This document shows, piece after piece, positions 1-8,779 of a stretch of DNA of 64,000 bases. The DNA lies in the NCBI RefSeq assembly GCF_024753545.1, contig NZ_JANTOO010000021.1, positions 1-64,000 of the forward strand, read 5' to 3'. How positions within the stretch are numbered: position 1 is the first letter of the stretch; the number at the start of each line of letters is the position of its first letter. The notes beneath the pieces are model-generated. The model saw only the letters and a list, made by a program, of their open reading frames with translations. It searched no databases and had not been told where the DNA came from. Position numbers and translations under genes: made by a program. The DNA comes from Lysinibacillus pinottii. Lineage in GTDB: Bacteria; Bacillota; Bacilli; Bacillales_A; Planococcaceae.

Positions 1-30
1 GTTTTCAAGGTTCATGTTGTTTATTTCAGC

Positions 31-81
31 GTCACCTCTTGGCGACTTATTTATAATATCAAGATTCGACAACTATGTCAA
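31..81 (-). promoter_or_regulatory. rRNA-type promoter and leader hairpin, reading off the left edge
   Basis: Read on the minus strand there is a perfect -35 TTGACA (81-76), a 17-nt spacer and a -10 TATTAT (58-53). Next comes a GTCGCC/GGTGAC hairpin (46-31) and a leader containing CAACATGAACCTTGAAAAC up to the window edge. Leaders with 'CCTTGAAAAC' are typical of Bacillales rRNA operons, and in Bacillus an rRNA operon follows gyrA. I infer that a 16S gene starts beyond position 1. The stretch 82-246 shows nothing else that I recognise. Confidence 0.7.
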
Positions 82-246
82 CATATTATCTAAAAATATT
101 TCAATAGATTATATTTTAGTCACTCAAATACTTAATTTGTACGTGAAAATATTATATTGCCTGTAGAAAAGAGTAATGTAAATGAAGGTGTTTTACTTTA
201 CGTAATAGCCTACCTCTTCTCTTTATTATCCTTAATATGAATGAGA

Positions 247-275
247 AAAGGCAGCCATAGTTATGGCGTGCCTTT
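247..275 (-). terminator. Hairpin directly after the HD-GYP gene
   Basis: An inverted repeat (AAAGGCA/TGCCTTT, continued by GCCATA/ATGGC) abuts the stop codon of the minus-strand HD-GYP gene. No clear U-tract follows, so it may be a weak terminator or only an mRNA-stabilising hairpin. Confidence 0.4.
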
Positions 276-1358
276 CTATAAATTAGTAATAATTCGAGAA
301 ATATAAAAACTGCGATTTTTTCCTAAATCAAAAATTTCACCTGTATGAACTAATTTAATGAGTGGACGTGTTGGCGCAAACTTATTTACAAACATGACTT
401 CTCCACGCTCCAAGTTAGAAAGTTCAACAATTGTACCAATAGGAAGATCCGCTACAATATCGATTAATGCACGTACCACTTTAATATCAAACTTACCAAA
501 CTCAGATTCATTAATCATTTCTATTACTTTAAATGAAGATTGCTTGGACCTGTATACTCGTTCACATGTCATAGCATGGAATACATCTGCCACAGCAATG
601 ATTTGTGCAAAGATAGAAATATTAGCAATCTTTTCACCTTTCGGGTATCCACTACCATTTAAACGTTCATGGTGTTGGAATATTGCCTCTTTCATAGTTT
701 CTTTTAAAATGGTTAAATCCTTCACCATGTTATAGCTATAAATTGGATGTTTATAAATTTCATCAAACTCTTGCTCAGTAAGAGGTGTCTTTTTATCTCG
801 AATTCGGGGGTGTACTTTAGCCATTCCACAATCAGCCAATAGACCACCTATCGCAATTTGAATTGTAGTCCCCCTATCATAACCCAACTTTTGAGCAACT
901 ACAGAGGAAATCAGGGCAGTAGCTACACAATGGTGATATAAATAGTCTTTAGGATTAGAAAACTCATTTAAATCAAAAATAATTGTTCGATCCTCCAATA
1001 CCATCTCCACCAAAGGCAATATAATGGTTCTCGCTTTGGCGATATCTACCTTAGAACCTGCTTCCCAATTTTTGAATTCCTTTTTAAATTGTTCAATAGA
1101 ATGATTATAAGATTTTCTAAAAGTCGGAATGTCCTCTACTACTACTTCTACATCTATTTCTCTCTTTTCTGAATGAATATCGTTTTGATTTTTATAAACA
1201 GGGACGTTAAAAATATTAAATGCCTGAAAAACTTGTAAATGTACATGGGAAATCGTTGTATCTTTAAAGATGATAGGATACTGTGTATTAGCAAAAATAT
1301 CTTCAGAAATTACTCTACCAACGCCTAACTCTGAAATTGGAACATGTATTGTTTCCAT
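276..1358 (-). CDS. HD-GYP domain protein with degenerate HD motif
   Basis: A 360-residue soluble protein. The HD-GYP superfamily hydrolyses cyclic di-GMP with a metal centre. The GYP signature is intact (HHERLNGSGYP, residues 229-239), as is an upstream His pair (142-143). The central His-Asp dyad, normally LLHDIGK, reads LLADCGM (173-179), so the metal-binding His is replaced by Ala. The usual D in the later DVFDAM-type motif is His (DVFHAM, about 258-263). About 110 N-terminal residues form an extra domain without clear identity. The ATG is preceded by GGAGAGGTG. The gene is downstream of gyrA on the same strand but separated by a terminator. It may be a low-activity phosphodiesterase or a c-di-GMP-binding effector; I cannot tell which. 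Confidence 0.8.
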   Translation of the reverse strand: METIHVPISELGVGRVISEDIFANTQYPIIFKDTTISHVHLQVFQAFNIFNVPVYKNQNDIHSEKREIDVEVVVEDIPTFRKSYNHSIEQFKKEFKNWEAGSKVDIAKARTIILPLVEMVLEDRTIIFDLNEFSNPKDYLYHHCVATALISSVVAQKLGYDRGTTIQIAIGGLLADCGMAKVHPRIRDKKTPLTEQEFDEIYKHPIYSYNMVKDLTILKETMKEAIFQHHERLNGSGYPKGEKIANISIFAQIIAVADVFHAMTCERVYRSKQSSFKVIEMINESEFGKFDIKVVRALIDIVADLPIGTIVELSNLERGEVMFVNKFAPTRPLIKLVHTGEIFDLGKNRSFYISRIITNL

Positions 1359-1456
1359 GAAATGAACACCTCTCCACTTTAACTTGCTTCAAATAAGGGT
1401 ACCTTTATTTTATCATGTAATTCAAAATAATTACTTATTTTTCATTATTTATAATA

Positions 1457-1496
1457 AAAAACCGATGAACGACATGAACGCTGTCGTCATCGGTTT
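1457..1496 (-). terminator. Terminator after gyrA
   Basis: AAACCGATG (1459-1467) pairs with CATCGGTTT (1488-1496), with an inner CGACA/TGTCG stem. On the minus strand it is followed by a T-rich tract. It ends the gyrB-gyrA transcription unit. Confidence 0.75.
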
Positions 1497-1499
1497 AAG

Positions 1500-3965
1500 T
1501 TATTCCTCTATTTCCTCTTCATCTTCAGGCAACTCTTCTTCTTTTTCAACCTTAGCTACAGTTGCAACTAATTCATCATCACCTAAGCGAATTAAACGAA
1601 CACCTTGTGTGCTGCGTCCAATTAATGAAATATCATTAACATCCATACGAATAAGCATGCCGTTAATAGTAATAAGCATAATATCCTCTGAACCATCAAC
1701 TGTTTTCACAGCCACCATCGGACCATTTTTATCAGTAATTTGCATTGTTTTTAATCCAACGCCACCACGGCTTTGTAAACGATAATCATCTTCAGAAGTA
1801 CGTTTACCATAACCTTTTTCAGTAACTACTAAAATTTCTTGTCCTGGTTCAACAATCTCCATACCTACTACTTCGTCACCATCACGAAGTTTAATACCTC
1901 GTACACCACCAGCTGTACGTCCCATAGAACGAATATCATCTTCCTGGAAACGAACAAGCATACCATCACGTGTACCGATGATAATTTGCTTATCCCCATC
2001 TGTTAAACGAACAGAAATAAGATCATCATCTTCTCGTAAACTGATAGCTATTAAACCATTCGTACGAATGTTGGCAAATTGTGATACAGGTGTACGTTTC
2101 GTAATACCTGTTTTAGTTGTAAAGATAAAGTACGCATCTTCATCAAATGATCCAACACGAATCATCGCTGTTACTTTCTCACCTTTATCGATATTGAGCA
2201 AGTTAACAATCGGTAGCCCTTTAGCTGTACGACCATACTCTGGAATTTCGTAACCTTTCGCTCTAAATACTTTACCTTTGGAAGTAAAGAATAGAATTGT
2301 ATCATGTGTAGAGGTATTCATAAGATGCTCTACAAAGTCATCTTCGTTTGTACCCATTCCCTGAACACCACGACCACCGCGTTTCTGACTACGATATGTA
2401 TTCGCAGCTAAACGTTTAATATAGCCGTTATGCGTTAAAGTAACGACTGAATTTTCAACAGGAATTAGATCCTCATCCTCAATCATTTCAATACCGCCAG
2501 AAGTAATTTCAGTACGGCGTGTATCACTATAGCGGTCTTTCAGCTCTAAAATTTCAGTACGAATGATATCAACAATTTTAGCTTCGTCCGCTAAAATTGC
2601 CTTTAATTCAGCGATTAGAACCTGAAGCTCTTGATATTCCGCTTCAATTTTTTCACGCTCTAAGCCACTTAAACGAACTAAACGCATATCTAAAATGGCT
2701 TGAGCTTGTCGTTCTGATAAATTAAAACGCTCCATTAATTGAGGCTTCGCTTCTTCACCACTACGTGAACCACGAATAATCGCAATTATTTCATCAATAT
2801 GGTCTAATGCAATTCGTAAGCCTTCTAAAATATGTGCACGGTCCTCTGCTTTTCGAAGATCGAATTCAGTACGACGACGAATAATAACTTTTTGGTGCTC
2901 TAAATAATGGTATAGCATTTCTTTTAAGCCTAATACCTTTGGCTGACCATTTACTAATGACAGCATATTGATACCAAAGCTTGATTGCATAGCTGTTTGT
3001 TTGTAAAGATTGTTTAAAACTACATTAGCATTTGCATCTTTTCGTACCTCAATCACTACTCGCATACCACGACGGTCTGACTCATCACGTAAATTCGTAA
3101 TACCATCGATTTTTTTATCACGGACAAGCTCTGCAATTTTTTCAATCAGCTTAGCCTTATTTACTTGGTATGGTAACTCGTGAACAAGGATAGTTTCCTT
3201 ACCATTAGCTTTTTGCTCAATTTCCACCTTCGCACGAATAATGATGGAACCACGGCCAGATTCATAAGCTCTACGAATACCACTACGGCCCAAAATTAAT
3301 CCGCCAGTAGGGAAATCCGGGCCAGGGATGATTTCCATCAATTCCTCTGTGGTAATAGCTGGGTTTTCAGAAAGTGCTATAACCGCATCAATGGTTTCAC
3401 CTAGATGGTGAGGAGGAATATTTGTGGCCATACCAACAGCAATCCCTGCAGCACCGTTTACCAATAAGTTTGGATAACGACTTGGTAAAACAATCGGTTC
3501 TTTTTCAGAGCCATCATAGTTATCTGTATAGTCAATTGTATCTTTATTGATATCACGTAGCATTTCCATGGCAATTTTAGACATACGTGATTCTGTATAA
3601 CGCATAGCTGCAGCTCCATCACCATCAACAGAACCAAAGTTCCCATGACCGTCAACAAGCATATAACGATAGCTGAAATCTTGCGCCATACGTACCATAG
3701 CGTCATAAATGGAAGAGTCACCATGTGGATGGTACTTACCCATTACATCCCCTACAATACGTGCTGATTTTTTGTAAGGTTTATCTGCTGTATTTCCTAA
3801 CTCCTGCATCCCATATAAAATACGACGATGTACTGGTTTTAATCCATCACGTACATCAGGTAATGCACGTGAAACAATTACACTCATTGCATAATCAAGA
3901 AAGGATGTTTCAATTTCTTCTGTAATATTAATTCCTTTAACACCGGAGCGTTCTTGTTCTGACAA
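1500..3965 (-). CDS. gyrA: DNA gyrase subunit A
   Basis: Breaking-and-rejoining subunit of DNA gyrase, acting with GyrB to introduce negative supercoils. It has 821 residues, the normal family length. The winged-helix/tower region contains the catalytic Tyr123 in AAMRYTESRM. The quinolone-resistance region reads HPHGDSSIYDAM with Ser84 and Asp88, so it looks wild type. The C-terminal six-bladed pinwheel (about 500-800) includes a GyrA-box-like QKRGGRG and ends in an acidic tail. Translation starts at TTG, 8 nt after GAGGAGG. It lies 25 nt downstream of gyrB, so the two are co-transcribed away from oriC. Confidence 0.98.
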   Translation of the reverse strand: MSEQERSGVKGINITEEIETSFLDYAMSVIVSRALPDVRDGLKPVHRRILYGMQELGNTADKPYKKSARIVGDVMGKYHPHGDSSIYDAMVRMAQDFSYRYMLVDGHGNFGSVDGDGAAAMRYTESRMSKIAMEMLRDINKDTIDYTDNYDGSEKEPIVLPSRYPNLLVNGAAGIAVGMATNIPPHHLGETIDAVIALSENPAITTEELMEIIPGPDFPTGGLILGRSGIRRAYESGRGSIIIRAKVEIEQKANGKETILVHELPYQVNKAKLIEKIAELVRDKKIDGITNLRDESDRRGMRVVIEVRKDANANVVLNNLYKQTAMQSSFGINMLSLVNGQPKVLGLKEMLYHYLEHQKVIIRRRTEFDLRKAEDRAHILEGLRIALDHIDEIIAIIRGSRSGEEAKPQLMERFNLSERQAQAILDMRLVRLSGLEREKIEAEYQELQVLIAELKAILADEAKIVDIIRTEILELKDRYSDTRRTEITSGGIEMIEDEDLIPVENSVVTLTHNGYIKRLAANTYRSQKRGGRGVQGMGTNEDDFVEHLMNTSTHDTILFFTSKGKVFRAKGYEIPEYGRTAKGLPIVNLLNIDKGEKVTAMIRVGSFDEDAYFIFTTKTGITKRTPVSQFANIRTNGLIAISLREDDDLISVRLTDGDKQIIIGTRDGMLVRFQEDDIRSMGRTAGGVRGIKLRDGDEVVGMEIVEPGQEILVVTEKGYGKRTSEDDYRLQSRGGVGLKTMQITDKNGPMVAVKTVDGSEDIMLITINGMLIRMDVNDISLIGRSTQGVRLIRLGDDELVATVAKVEKEEELPEDEEEIEE

Positions 3966-3990
3966 AGTGTAGACCTCCTCTCAAGAAAAA

Positions 3991-5925
3991 TTAGATATCT
4001 AAATTAGCGTAAACGGCATTTTCCTCGATAAATTGACGACGAGGTTCAACTTCATCGCCCATTAAACGCTCAAATGCTTGGTTAGCTTTAATTGCATCAT
4101 CTAATTCTACTTGTAATAATGTACGGTGCTCTGGATCCATTGTAGTATCCCAAAGTTGTTCAGCATTCATTTCACCAAGACCTTTATAACGCTGTACATT
4201 CGGTTTTGGCATTTTTGGTAGACGTTCTAAAATTTCTTTTAATGTTTCATCATCATAGCAATATTCAACATGCTTACCTTGTTTCACTTGATAAAGTGGT
4301 GGCTGTGCAATGTAAATATAGCCTGCCTCTATAAGTGGACGAAGGAAACGGAAGAAGAATGTTAAAAGCAATGTACGAATATGTGCACCATCAACATCGG
4401 CATCTGTCATAATAATGATTTTATGATAACGGGCCTTTTCTAAATTGAACTCTTCTCCAATACCAGTACCGAATGCTGTAATCATGGCACGGATTTCTGC
4501 GTTCGATAAAATCTTATCTAAGCGTGCCTTTTCAACATTGAGAATTTTCCCACGTAAAGGCAATATTGCTTGGAAGTGACGATCACGTCCTGATTTAGCT
4601 GATCCTCCCGCAGAATCACCCTCAACAATATAGATTTCACAATCAGCTGGATTTGTTGAAGAACAGTCCGCCAATTTACCAGGCAAGCTTGACACTTCCA
4701 ATGCATTTTTACGACGGGTAAACTCACGGGCCTTTTTGGCTGCGACACGAGCACGAGCTGCCATTAAACCTTTTTCAACAACTTTGCGTGCAACAGTTGG
4801 ATTTTCCAACATAAATCGTTCAAAACCATCCGAGAATAAAGAGTTAGTAATTTGACTAACTTCTGAGTTCCCTAGCTTTGTTTTTGTTTGCCCCTCAAAT
4901 TGAGGATCCGGATGTTTAACAGAGACAATAGCTGTTAAGCCTTCGCGTACATCCTCACCTGTCAAATTGGCATCCGCTTCTTTCAACAATCCACCTTTTC
5001 GTGCGTAATCATTAATGACGCGTGTAAGAGCTGTTTTAAAACCAGACTCATGTGTACCACCTTCATACGTATTAATATTATTAGCAAATGAAAAAATATT
5101 AGAAGAGAAACCTGCATTGTATTGCATAGCAATCTCAACAGAGATACCATCTTTTTCTCCAAGAACATCAATCGGATCATGAATAGGCTCTTTAGATTGA
5201 TTTAGGTGCTCAACATATGAACGGATACCACCTTCATAGTGATATGTAGTTGAACGCTCCTCGCCTTCTCGTTCATCAGCAATGGTAATCTTGATTCCAC
5301 GATTTAAATATGCCAATTCTCGAATACGGTGAGCTAAAATATCATATTCATAAACAGTAGTTTCTTTAAAAATTTCTGGGTCCGCTTTAAAACGTGTTGT
5401 TGTTCCATTACGGTCTGTATCGCCAATAATCTTTAGTTCTTGTATCGTTTTTCCACGTTGGAATTTGATTTCATGAATATGACCTTCACGGTGAACTTGC
5501 ACAATTGTTTCAACAGAAAGAGCATTTACAACGGATGCCCCTACTCCATGTAGACCACCTGAAACTTTATAGCCTCCACCACCAAATTTACCACCAGCAT
5601 GTAAAACCGTCATGATAACTTCAACAGCAGGCTTACCCATCTTTTCTTGAATGCTGACTGGAATACCACGACCGTTATCTTCTACACGAATCCAATTTTC
5701 TTTTTCTATTGTTACCTGTATATCAGTACAAAATCCTGCCAGAGCTTCATCGATACTATTATCAACGATTTCCCATACTAAGTGGTGTAACCCTTTTGAG
5801 CTTGTTGAACCGATATACATCCCTGGTCTTTTACGTACTGCCTCTAAACCTTCTAATACCTGTATCTGATCGGCCTCATAAGCTTGGTTTTGTAAACCTT
5901 CGTTCTCTATAGCCACGGCTTTCAT
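3991..5925 (-). CDS. gyrB: DNA gyrase subunit B
   Basis: ATPase subunit of DNA gyrase, 644 residues. The GHKL ATP site is visible as EIVDNSIDEALAG and GRGIPV, with the ATP-lid segment GGLHGVGASVVNALS. The transducer domain follows, then the Toprim metal site (EGDSAGGSAKSGRDR; DADVDGAHI) and the C-terminal tail. The ATG follows AAGGAG. An unusual N-terminal extension of about 20 residues precedes the conserved QVLEGLEAVRKRPGMYIG. It is the usual partner and neighbour of gyrA, downstream of recF. Confidence 0.98.
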   Translation of the reverse strand: MKAVAIENEGLQNQAYEADQIQVLEGLEAVRKRPGMYIGSTSSKGLHHLVWEIVDNSIDEALAGFCTDIQVTIEKENWIRVEDNGRGIPVSIQEKMGKPAVEVIMTVLHAGGKFGGGGYKVSGGLHGVGASVVNALSVETIVQVHREGHIHEIKFQRGKTIQELKIIGDTDRNGTTTRFKADPEIFKETTVYEYDILAHRIRELAYLNRGIKITIADEREGEERSTTYHYEGGIRSYVEHLNQSKEPIHDPIDVLGEKDGISVEIAMQYNAGFSSNIFSFANNINTYEGGTHESGFKTALTRVINDYARKGGLLKEADANLTGEDVREGLTAIVSVKHPDPQFEGQTKTKLGNSEVSQITNSLFSDGFERFMLENPTVARKVVEKGLMAARARVAAKKAREFTRRKNALEVSSLPGKLADCSSTNPADCEIYIVEGDSAGGSAKSGRDRHFQAILPLRGKILNVEKARLDKILSNAEIRAMITAFGTGIGEEFNLEKARYHKIIIMTDADVDGAHIRTLLLTFFFRFLRPLIEAGYIYIAQPPLYQVKQGKHVEYCYDDETLKEILERLPKMPKPNVQRYKGLGEMNAEQLWDTTMDPEHRTLLQVELDDAIKANQAFERLMGDEVEPRRQFIEENAVYANLDI

Positions 5926-6017
5926 CTACTCCTTCATAACATCATTGTGTGTAAATGAATGAACAGTCAACCGAGCTGACTATTACCATTCTTTTGTAAT
6001 CTAAAAAACTACCCTGG

Positions 6018-7133
6018 CTAACTTTTTTCAATCGCACCTTGTTTCACGTGGAACAGTTGAGCCTGCTCCATCGTTTCATGATGAATACCTTCAACACTTG
6101 TCGTTGTGACAAAGGTTTGCACTTCACCTTGAATGGTATTTAATAAATGCGATTGACGATAATCATCGAGTTCCGACAAGACATCATCTAAAAGTAGTAT
6201 GGGTGTTTCATTTGTTTCTTGTTTAATTAATTCAATTTCAGCAAGTTTTAAAGACAATGCAGTTGTACGCTGCTGTCCTTGAGAGCCATATGTTTGCACA
6301 TCATAGCCATTTACTAAAAACTGCAAATCATCACGATGTGGACCAACTAACGTTACACCTCTGTCAAATTCACGTTCTCTTGCTTCCATCAATTTTTGAT
6401 GTAAAGTATTTTCAATTTCGCTAGAAGAATGTTCTTTTTCTATTCCAGCTACCGTACGATATTTTATAATGAGCGTTTCCTTCCCTTGTGATATACCTGC
6501 ATGTATAGGTTCAGCCCACTCCTGCAATAAATCCATAAATTGAAATCTTTTACGAATAATTTGGGTAGCTGCATGAATATATTGTTCATTATAAACCTCA
6601 TACATCACATCATTTGACATGGACTTGCCCTGGTTCATCTTTAAGAAATGGTTACGTTGTTTTAAAACTTTTTGAAAGGTTAATAAATCGTGTAAATAGA
6701 CAGGCGAAATTTGCCCAATCTCCATATCAATAAAACGTCGGCGTATTTGCGGACTACCTTTTACAACGTTTAAATCTTCTGGTGCAAACATAACGACGTT
6801 CATTTGGCCAATATAATGACTAAGGCGACTTTGCTCTATATGATTTATCTTGCCCTTTTTACCTTTCTTTGTAATCGTAAGCTCTATCGGTAAAATACCA
6901 TGTCTTTTTTGAACTGCCCCTTCTATTTTACCATAGTCTGAATCCCAACGTATCAATTCTTTATCGTTCGTTGTTCGATGGGATTTAGCCATTGCTAGTA
7001 CGTAGATAGACTCCATAACATTTGTTTTTCCTTGAGCATTTTCACCAATGAAAACATTAATTTTAGGAGAGAAGTTTAAAGCTAAGGCATCATAATTACG
7101 GTAATTTGTAAGTTTTATTTGTTCAATATGCAT
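6018..7133 (-). CDS. recF: DNA replication/repair protein RecF
   Basis: ABC-type SMC-like ATPase that binds gapped DNA and loads RecA together with RecO and RecR. It has 371 residues, typical for the family. Walker A is GENAQGKTN near the N-terminus, the ABC signature region contains YGSQGQQRT, and Walker B is ILLLDDVLSELD. It starts 3 nt after the yaaA stop codon, so the two are translationally close. The final codons contain a parS site. Position between yaaA and gyrB is canonical. Confidence 0.97.
   Translation of the reverse strand: MHIEQIKLTNYRNYDALALNFSPKINVFIGENAQGKTNVMESIYVLAMAKSHRTTNDKELIRWDSDYGKIEGAVQKRHGILPIELTITKKGKKGKINHIEQSRLSHYIGQMNVVMFAPEDLNVVKGSPQIRRRFIDMEIGQISPVYLHDLLTFQKVLKQRNHFLKMNQGKSMSNDVMYEVYNEQYIHAATQIIRKRFQFMDLLQEWAEPIHAGISQGKETLIIKYRTVAGIEKEHSSSEIENTLHQKLMEAREREFDRGVTLVGPHRDDLQFLVNGYDVQTYGSQGQQRTTALSLKLAEIELIKQETNETPILLLDDVLSELDDYRQSHLLNTIQGEVQTFVTTTSVEGIHHETMEQAQLFHVKQGAIEKS
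6040..6055. promoter_or_regulatory. parS centromere-like site in recF
   Basis: TGTTTCACGTGGAACA; its reverse complement TGTTCCACGTGAAACA fits the Bacillus consensus TGTTNCACGTGAAACA at every position. ParB/Spo0J loads at such sites near the origin and spreads to organise the segrosome. It lies within the 3' end of recF, about 3 kb from oriC. Confidence 0.9.
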
Positions 7134-7136
7134 AGT

Positions 7137-7361
7137 TTACTGCCCAGTTGGTCCTACGATTTGAAAACGACCACATCCTGGTATATTTACAACGTCTCCG
7201 TTTCGTAATTTACGACCTCGACGATCATCTACTTCTCCATTGACATACACAGCATTTTCCTGTAAAAACCACTTAGCCATTCCACCTGAACTAATGGCAT
7301 CAGATATTTTTAATAGCTGCCCTAACGTGATGAACTCCTCATCGATTTTAATGTCCTGCAT
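7137..7361 (-). CDS. yaaA: S4-domain protein YaaA (RlbA family)
   Basis: A 74-residue S4-type RNA-binding protein, conserved between dnaN and recF in Bacillales. The S4 fold is seen in FITLGQLLKISDAISSGG ... NGEVDDRRGRKLRNGDVV. It is thought to act in ribosome biogenesis, but its biochemical role is poorly defined. The ATG has a GGAGGG site. It is co-transcribed with recF. Confidence 0.92.
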   Translation of the reverse strand: MQDIKIDEEFITLGQLLKISDAISSGGMAKWFLQENAVYVNGEVDDRRGRKLRNGDVVNIPGCGRFQIVGPTGQ

Positions 7362-7424
7362 AGTGTGTTTCCCTCCAAATACAGACTGTCTATCTCTCTA
7401 TCATACCTAAAATTTCGCCATAAG

Positions 7425-7454
7425 TAAAAAAGATAGCCGCAAATTGCGACTATC
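7425..7454 (-). terminator. Terminator after dnaN
   Basis: GATAGCCGCAA pairs with TTGCGACTATC. On the minus strand the stem is followed by a TTTTTT tract. It partly separates dnaA-dnaN from yaaA-recF-gyrB-gyrA. Confidence 0.75.
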
Positions 7455-7472
7455 CTAACAGATCTTAAATTT

Positions 7473-8609
7473 TTAGTAAGTACGTACAGGTAAAATTAAT
7501 TGTAAAATTGCATCGTCATGAACCGAGCGTAAAATAAATGGTCTCATTGCGCCTGTAAATTGAATGACTACATCTTGGCCATCGATAGCTTTCAATGCTT
7601 CCATCATATATTTGGCACTAAAGGAAATTTTCAAGCCTTCTCCTTCTAATGACTCAACAGGAATTTCTTCTTGTACTTTACCGATTTCAGGTGAATTAGA
7701 AGAAACCTCAACTGCTTGATGACCCAATATTTCAAAACGGACAACATTATTACGATCCCCTCTTGCTACAAGCGAAGCACGGTCTATAGCTTGTAATAAA
7801 GACTTACCATTAATTGTAACATTAGTTTGGTATTCTTCTGGAATTAAACGGGAAGTGTCTGGGTAATTTCCTTCTAGTAAACGTGAGAAGAATAATACAT
7901 CCCCTGTTTTAAACAATACCTGCTGACTTGTAATAACAATTTGAACAAGGTTTGTAGAATCCTCTAATACTTTATTTAATTCATTTAAACTTTTTCCTGG
8001 GATTACAACACTATGTTCAACCTCTGGTAAATTTTCCAGTTGAACCTTACGTCTTGCTAAACGATGACTATCTGTTGCAACACAGATTAATGTTTCATTT
8101 TTAATCTGCCAGTTTACACCTGTCAACACGGGTCTACTTTCAGAAGTGGCAACGGCGAATACAGTTTCACGAATAATTGTTTTTAAAAGATCAGCAGGAA
8201 TAGTAAATTTTTGATCCTCTGTTAATTCCGGTAATAATGGATATTCAGCTGCATCAGAGCCAATTAAATGGAACTCCGATTTACCTGAGCGAATATGCGT
8301 TTGGAAACCAGGAGTTACTTGGATTTCAACATCATTTGTTGGTAATTTACGTATAATTTCATTAAACATACGGGCTTGTACAACAATTGATCCTGTTTCT
8401 GCAATGTGAATGATCTGTTGTCCATCTTCCTCAACGGGGATAAATGTTTGAATTGTAATATCCGCATCACTACCTGTTAAGCGAATACCTTCTTCAGTTA
8501 CATCAATTTTGATGCCTGTTAAAATTGGAATAGTTGTTTTTGAACTTACCGCTTTCATGACATCATTTAAACCCTCTAATAAACGGTCACGTAAAATATC
8601 AAATTTCAT
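7473..8609 (-). CDS. dnaN: DNA polymerase III beta subunit (sliding clamp)
   Basis: Forms the ring-shaped dimeric clamp that tethers DNA polymerases. It has 378 residues with three clamp domains, from MKFDILRDRLLEGL to the canonical C-terminal LQLILPVRTY, where the last residues line the partner-binding pocket. It is downstream of dnaA, separated by the part of oriC that is unwound. Confidence 0.97.
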   Translation of the reverse strand: MKFDILRDRLLEGLNDVMKAVSSKTTIPILTGIKIDVTEEGIRLTGSDADITIQTFIPVEEDGQQIIHIAETGSIVVQARMFNEIIRKLPTNDVEIQVTPGFQTHIRSGKSEFHLIGSDAAEYPLLPELTEDQKFTIPADLLKTIIRETVFAVATSESRPVLTGVNWQIKNETLICVATDSHRLARRKVQLENLPEVEHSVVIPGKSLNELNKVLEDSTNLVQIVITSQQVLFKTGDVLFFSRLLEGNYPDTSRLIPEEYQTNVTINGKSLLQAIDRASLVARGDRNNVVRFEILGHQAVEVSSNSPEIGKVQEEIPVESLEGEGLKISFSAKYMMEALKAIDGQDVVIQFTGAMRPFILRSVHDDAILQLILPVRTY

Positions 8610-8779
8610 TCGTTTTCCCTCACATATTTATATTATTTATTTATATAAAATAAAAAAGATATAGTAATAGGCTCTGTGGATTTGTGGATAAGTGCCTTTT
8701 TATGAATAAAATCAGTCTATCCACATGTAGATAGACTGTGTATAAGTTTGTGTTTAAATAGTAGGATTGTCCACAGTAA
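8610..8779. other. oriC: oriC right part: DnaA boxes, DnaA-trio and unwinding element
   Basis: The dnaA-dnaN intergenic region. DnaA boxes: TGTGGATAA (8683-8691) with an adjoining TGTGGATTT, CTATCCACA (8717-8725), TGTGTATAA (8737-8745), TTGTCCACA (8767-8775). Left of the paired boxes is a short GC-rich step (GGCTC), then GATATAGTAATAG (8658-8670). Read 3' to 5' this gives repeated [G/A]A[T/A] trinucleotides, the DnaA-trio. A nearly pure A/T run (8625-8657) follows. This reproduces the boxes, GC step, trios, AT-rich DNA order known from B. subtilis incC. Confidence 0.85.

Noticed and set aside
358..735. Plus-strand ORF opposite the HD-GYP gene
   Set aside because: Antisense shadow of a conserved protein, no ribosome site, no recognisable sequence.
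1500..3965. Quinolone-resistance mutation in gyrA
   Set aside because: Ser84 and an acidic residue (Asp88) are present at the key positions, so the region looks susceptible-type.
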